DNA of 8,101 bases, taken from contig JBCDBB010000175.1 of the NCBI GenBank assembly GCA_039184415.1, forward strand, positions 1-8,101, in the 5' to 3' direction. Shown one piece after another: positions 7,342 through 8,101 of the stretch. Every line of letters starts with the position of its first letter. Positions within the stretch are counted from its first letter, which is position 1. The stretch comes from JANSYP01 sp039184415. GTDB lineage: Bacteria > Pseudomonadota > Alphaproteobacteria > Rhodobacterales > Rhodobacteraceae. The notes under the pieces were generated by a model. It made no database searches. It was not told the origin of the DNA and saw only the letters and a list, made by a program, of their open reading frames with translations. The translations under genes and the position numbers were made by a program.

Positions 7342-7832
7342 CACCAGATCCCCGAGGGCAGCAGGACATTCAGCGTCTCGCGAAAGAGGATCTGAATGGC
7401 GAGCGGCACGCTAACGGCAAGAGCGGCAATGACGCGCAATCGCCGCTCCCCGAAAACGAAACTCAGACCGGCGATCAGGAGCGCCGTGGTGACCAGAAAC
7501 CCGAGCCAGAAGACTGCGAGCCCTGCAATACCGAGGGCGGAGCCCACCGCGGCGACCTTGAACGAAATGGCGGGCATCCGGGACTCAGTCGGGGAAAGCG
7601 CCCCTGCTCGGACCGCCCTCAGAAGCAACGCGGCCGAAAGGAGGATCAGGAATACAGCCGAAATGACCGGGAAGAAGGCAGCGGATCTGACATTGCCAAA
7701 ATCCTGAAGCCCGTCTCGCGCAACCTCACCGGGAACCAGTGCGAGCGCAGCAATGCCGAGGGCAGACGCAACAACACCGATCCAGAGATCGGCGCGTGGT
7801 GTCGGCCTGTCGCTGTAAGGCTCCGGTTGCAT
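7341..7832 (-). CDS. tctB: TTT transporter small membrane subunit (TctB)
   Basis: The small, poorly conserved membrane subunit of the tripartite tricarboxylate transporter (163 residues with the chosen start, typical of TctB). Hydrophobic segments lie at about 17-34, 52-73, 91-108, 110-127 and 133-150. The C-terminal ending NVLLPSG is characteristic of the family. The frame stays open to an ATG at 7976, but that would prepend 48 residues (five consecutive prolines, three cysteines, no membrane segment) encoded by the AT-rich intergenic region and would run through a putative operator; this extension is rejected. ATG 7832 has GGAAGG at 7835-7840 just upstream, with a short spacing. It is the first gene of the operon and identification rests on topology, the C-terminal motif and adjacency to tctA. 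Confidence 0.88.
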   Translation of the reverse strand: MQPEPYSDRPTPRADLWIGVVASALGIAALALVPGEVARDGLQDFGNVRSAAFFPVISAVFLILLSAALLLRAVRAGALSPTESRMPAISFKVAAVGSALGIAGLAVFWLGFLVTTALLIAGLSFVFGERRLRVIAALAVSVPLAIQILFRETLNVLLPSGIW

Positions 7833-7843
7833 GGCCTTCCAAG

Positions 7844-7855
7844 ATTGTATGCAAT
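7844..7855. promoter_or_regulatory. Putative operator, site 1 (ATTGTATGCAAT)
   Basis: A near-palindrome with half-sites ATTG and CAAT around TATG (one mismatched pair), 11 bp upstream of the tctB start codon and just outside its Shine-Dalgarno. Its 10-bp core is identical to site 2 at 8000-8009. Repeat of an exact 10-mer palindrome in one short divergent region suggests a regulator binding site; the shape resembles operators of FCD-type GntR regulators, which is inference. Being so close to the start codon, it would lie in the 5' leader or at the transcription start, where a bound repressor would block transcription. Confidence 0.55.
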
Positions 7856-7998
7856 TCAGCTTAGCCGTCCTATCTGTCTTCTGGAACTTTAGAGCGCAGT
7901 TTTTGGCGCAATATTCTTTAATTGATGAAAAAATGGGCAGGTTTGCGCATCCCGGTGGCGGTGGTGGATTAACCAAATTGCAGTTGATCCAGTACTAT

Positions 7999-8010
7999 TT
8001 TGTATGCAAA
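7999..8010. promoter_or_regulatory. Putative operator, site 2 (TTTGTATGCAAA)
   Basis: Second copy of the TTGTATGCAA core (8000-8009), with its arms extended by one matching T/A pair. It lies 44 bp before the divergent start codon at 8054, where a promoter for that gene is expected, so it could mediate autoregulation if that gene encodes the local regulator. Its centre is 155 bp from the centre of site 1. Confidence 0.55.
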
Positions 8011-8016
8011 TTTGCA
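8005..8016. promoter_or_regulatory. Perfect palindrome TGCAAATTTGCA overlapping site 2
   Basis: A perfect 12-bp inverted repeat that shares the TGCAAA half of operator-like site 2. The two overlapping palindromes could be alternative or competing binding registers for one regulator, or sites for two different proteins. Too short and loop-less to act as an RNA hairpin. Confidence 0.45.
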
Positions 8017-8053
8017 GTTGTGCGCCTCAGAACCAAGTGAGCGGAGTTCCAGG

Positions 8054-8101
8054 ATGACAGCGGAAAAGCCGGTGGATTTTGCGCTGTCGAGCATGCGTGC
8101 C
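8054..8101 (+). CDS. Divergent gene, 5' fragment only (16 codons visible)
   Basis: The open frame from ATG 8054 encodes MTAEKPVDFALSSMRA and runs off the right edge. GGAG at 8043-8046 lies 7 nt upstream, an ideal Shine-Dalgarno, which supports a real start. Sixteen residues are too few to assign a family. Its divergent position next to an uptake operon, with paired palindromes between them, fits a local transcriptional regulator, but this is inference from context only. Confidence 0.6.
   Translation, partial: MTAEKPVDFALSSMRA

Larger units (their letters stand above)
7978..8020 (+). repeat. Direct repeat TTGCAGTTG (two copies)
   Basis: TTGCAGTTG occurs at 7978-7986 and again at 8012-8020, 34 bp apart start to start, roughly three helical turns, so both copies face nearly the same side of the DNA. 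Each is preceded by an A-rich triplet (AAA). The two copies flank operator-like site 2. They may be activator half-sites or chance in an AT-rich stretch; the sequence alone does not settle this. Confidence 0.4.
7833..8053. promoter_or_regulatory. Divergent intergenic control region
   Basis: 221 bp between the tctB start (minus) and the divergent start at 8054 (plus). It is visibly more AT-rich than the genes, with T/A runs around 7900-7935 and 7996-8013. It must hold the promoters for both directions unless the operon starts elsewhere. I could not find a convincing -35/-10 pair in either direction: TTGATC at 7984-7989 and TACTAT at 7993-7998 on the plus strand are each plausible alone but wrongly spaced relative to each other. 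The two TTGTATGCAA elements and the direct repeats are listed separately. Confidence 0.6.

Noticed and set aside
7844..7849. TACAAT on the minus strand as a -10 box for tctB
   Set aside because: Transcription would begin within a few bases of the start codon, leaving no room for the Shine-Dalgarno, and no -35 element (only TAGGAC) lies at the right distance.
7903..7911. TTGGCGCAA as a third operator copy
   Set aside because: The half-sites TTG and CAA are spaced by 3 bp instead of 4 and the centre differs, so it is not the same element.
7833..7976. N-terminal extension of tctB by 48 residues
   Set aside because: The added residues include five prolines in a row and three Cys, lie in AT-rich intergenic DNA, cross the operator-like site, and make the protein longer than usual TctB; ATG 7832 has its own Shine-Dalgarno.

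Overview
This is a GC-rich window whose codon use and protein relatives suggest an alphaproteobacterium, probably a marine Rhodobacterales/Roseobacter-type organism. That placement is inference from protein style, since no rRNA or phylogenetic marker is present. Almost the whole window is one minus-strand gene cluster read from right to left: tctB, tctA, tctC (a tripartite tricarboxylate transporter, TTT), a metal-dependent aminohydrolase of the ATZ/TRZ type, dctP, dctQ, dctM (a TRAP transporter), and the first 103 codons of an Asp/Glu/hydantoin-racemase family enzyme that runs off the left edge. A divergent plus-strand gene starts at 8054 and is cut by the right edge after 16 codons.

Layout. 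7833-8053 is the only sizeable non-coding region. It is AT-rich compared with the genes and holds two copies of the near-palindrome TTGTATGCAA, one just before tctB and one on the side of the divergent gene. Within the operon the genes are tightly packed. tctB/tctA overlap as TGATG, tctA/tctC as ATGA, dctQ/dctM by 14 nt, and dctM/racemase as TGATG. Only two breaks occur: 57 nt between tctC and the aminohydrolase, containing a perfect 9-bp GC hairpin, and 72 nt between the aminohydrolase and dctP, containing a strong ribosome binding site but no recognisable promoter or terminator.

How the genes may work together. Both transporters are secondary uptake systems with a periplasmic binding protein, but they belong to unrelated families. 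Having a full TTT set and a full TRAP set on either side of one hydrolase in a single transcription unit is unusual. The enzymes (an aminohydrolase that would deaminate or dechlorinate an N-rich ring or amidine, and a racemase-family enzyme whose relatives act on hydantoins, allantoin, Asp or Glu) suggest scavenging of a nitrogen-rich organic compound, perhaps a heterocycle or ureido acid. The actual substrate cannot be read from the sequence. Several start codons were moved inward from the longest reading frame on the basis of Shine-Dalgarno spacing and family length (tctB, tctA, aminohydrolase, dctM). Nothing in the window resembles a mobile element, CRISPR array, tRNA or rRNA.
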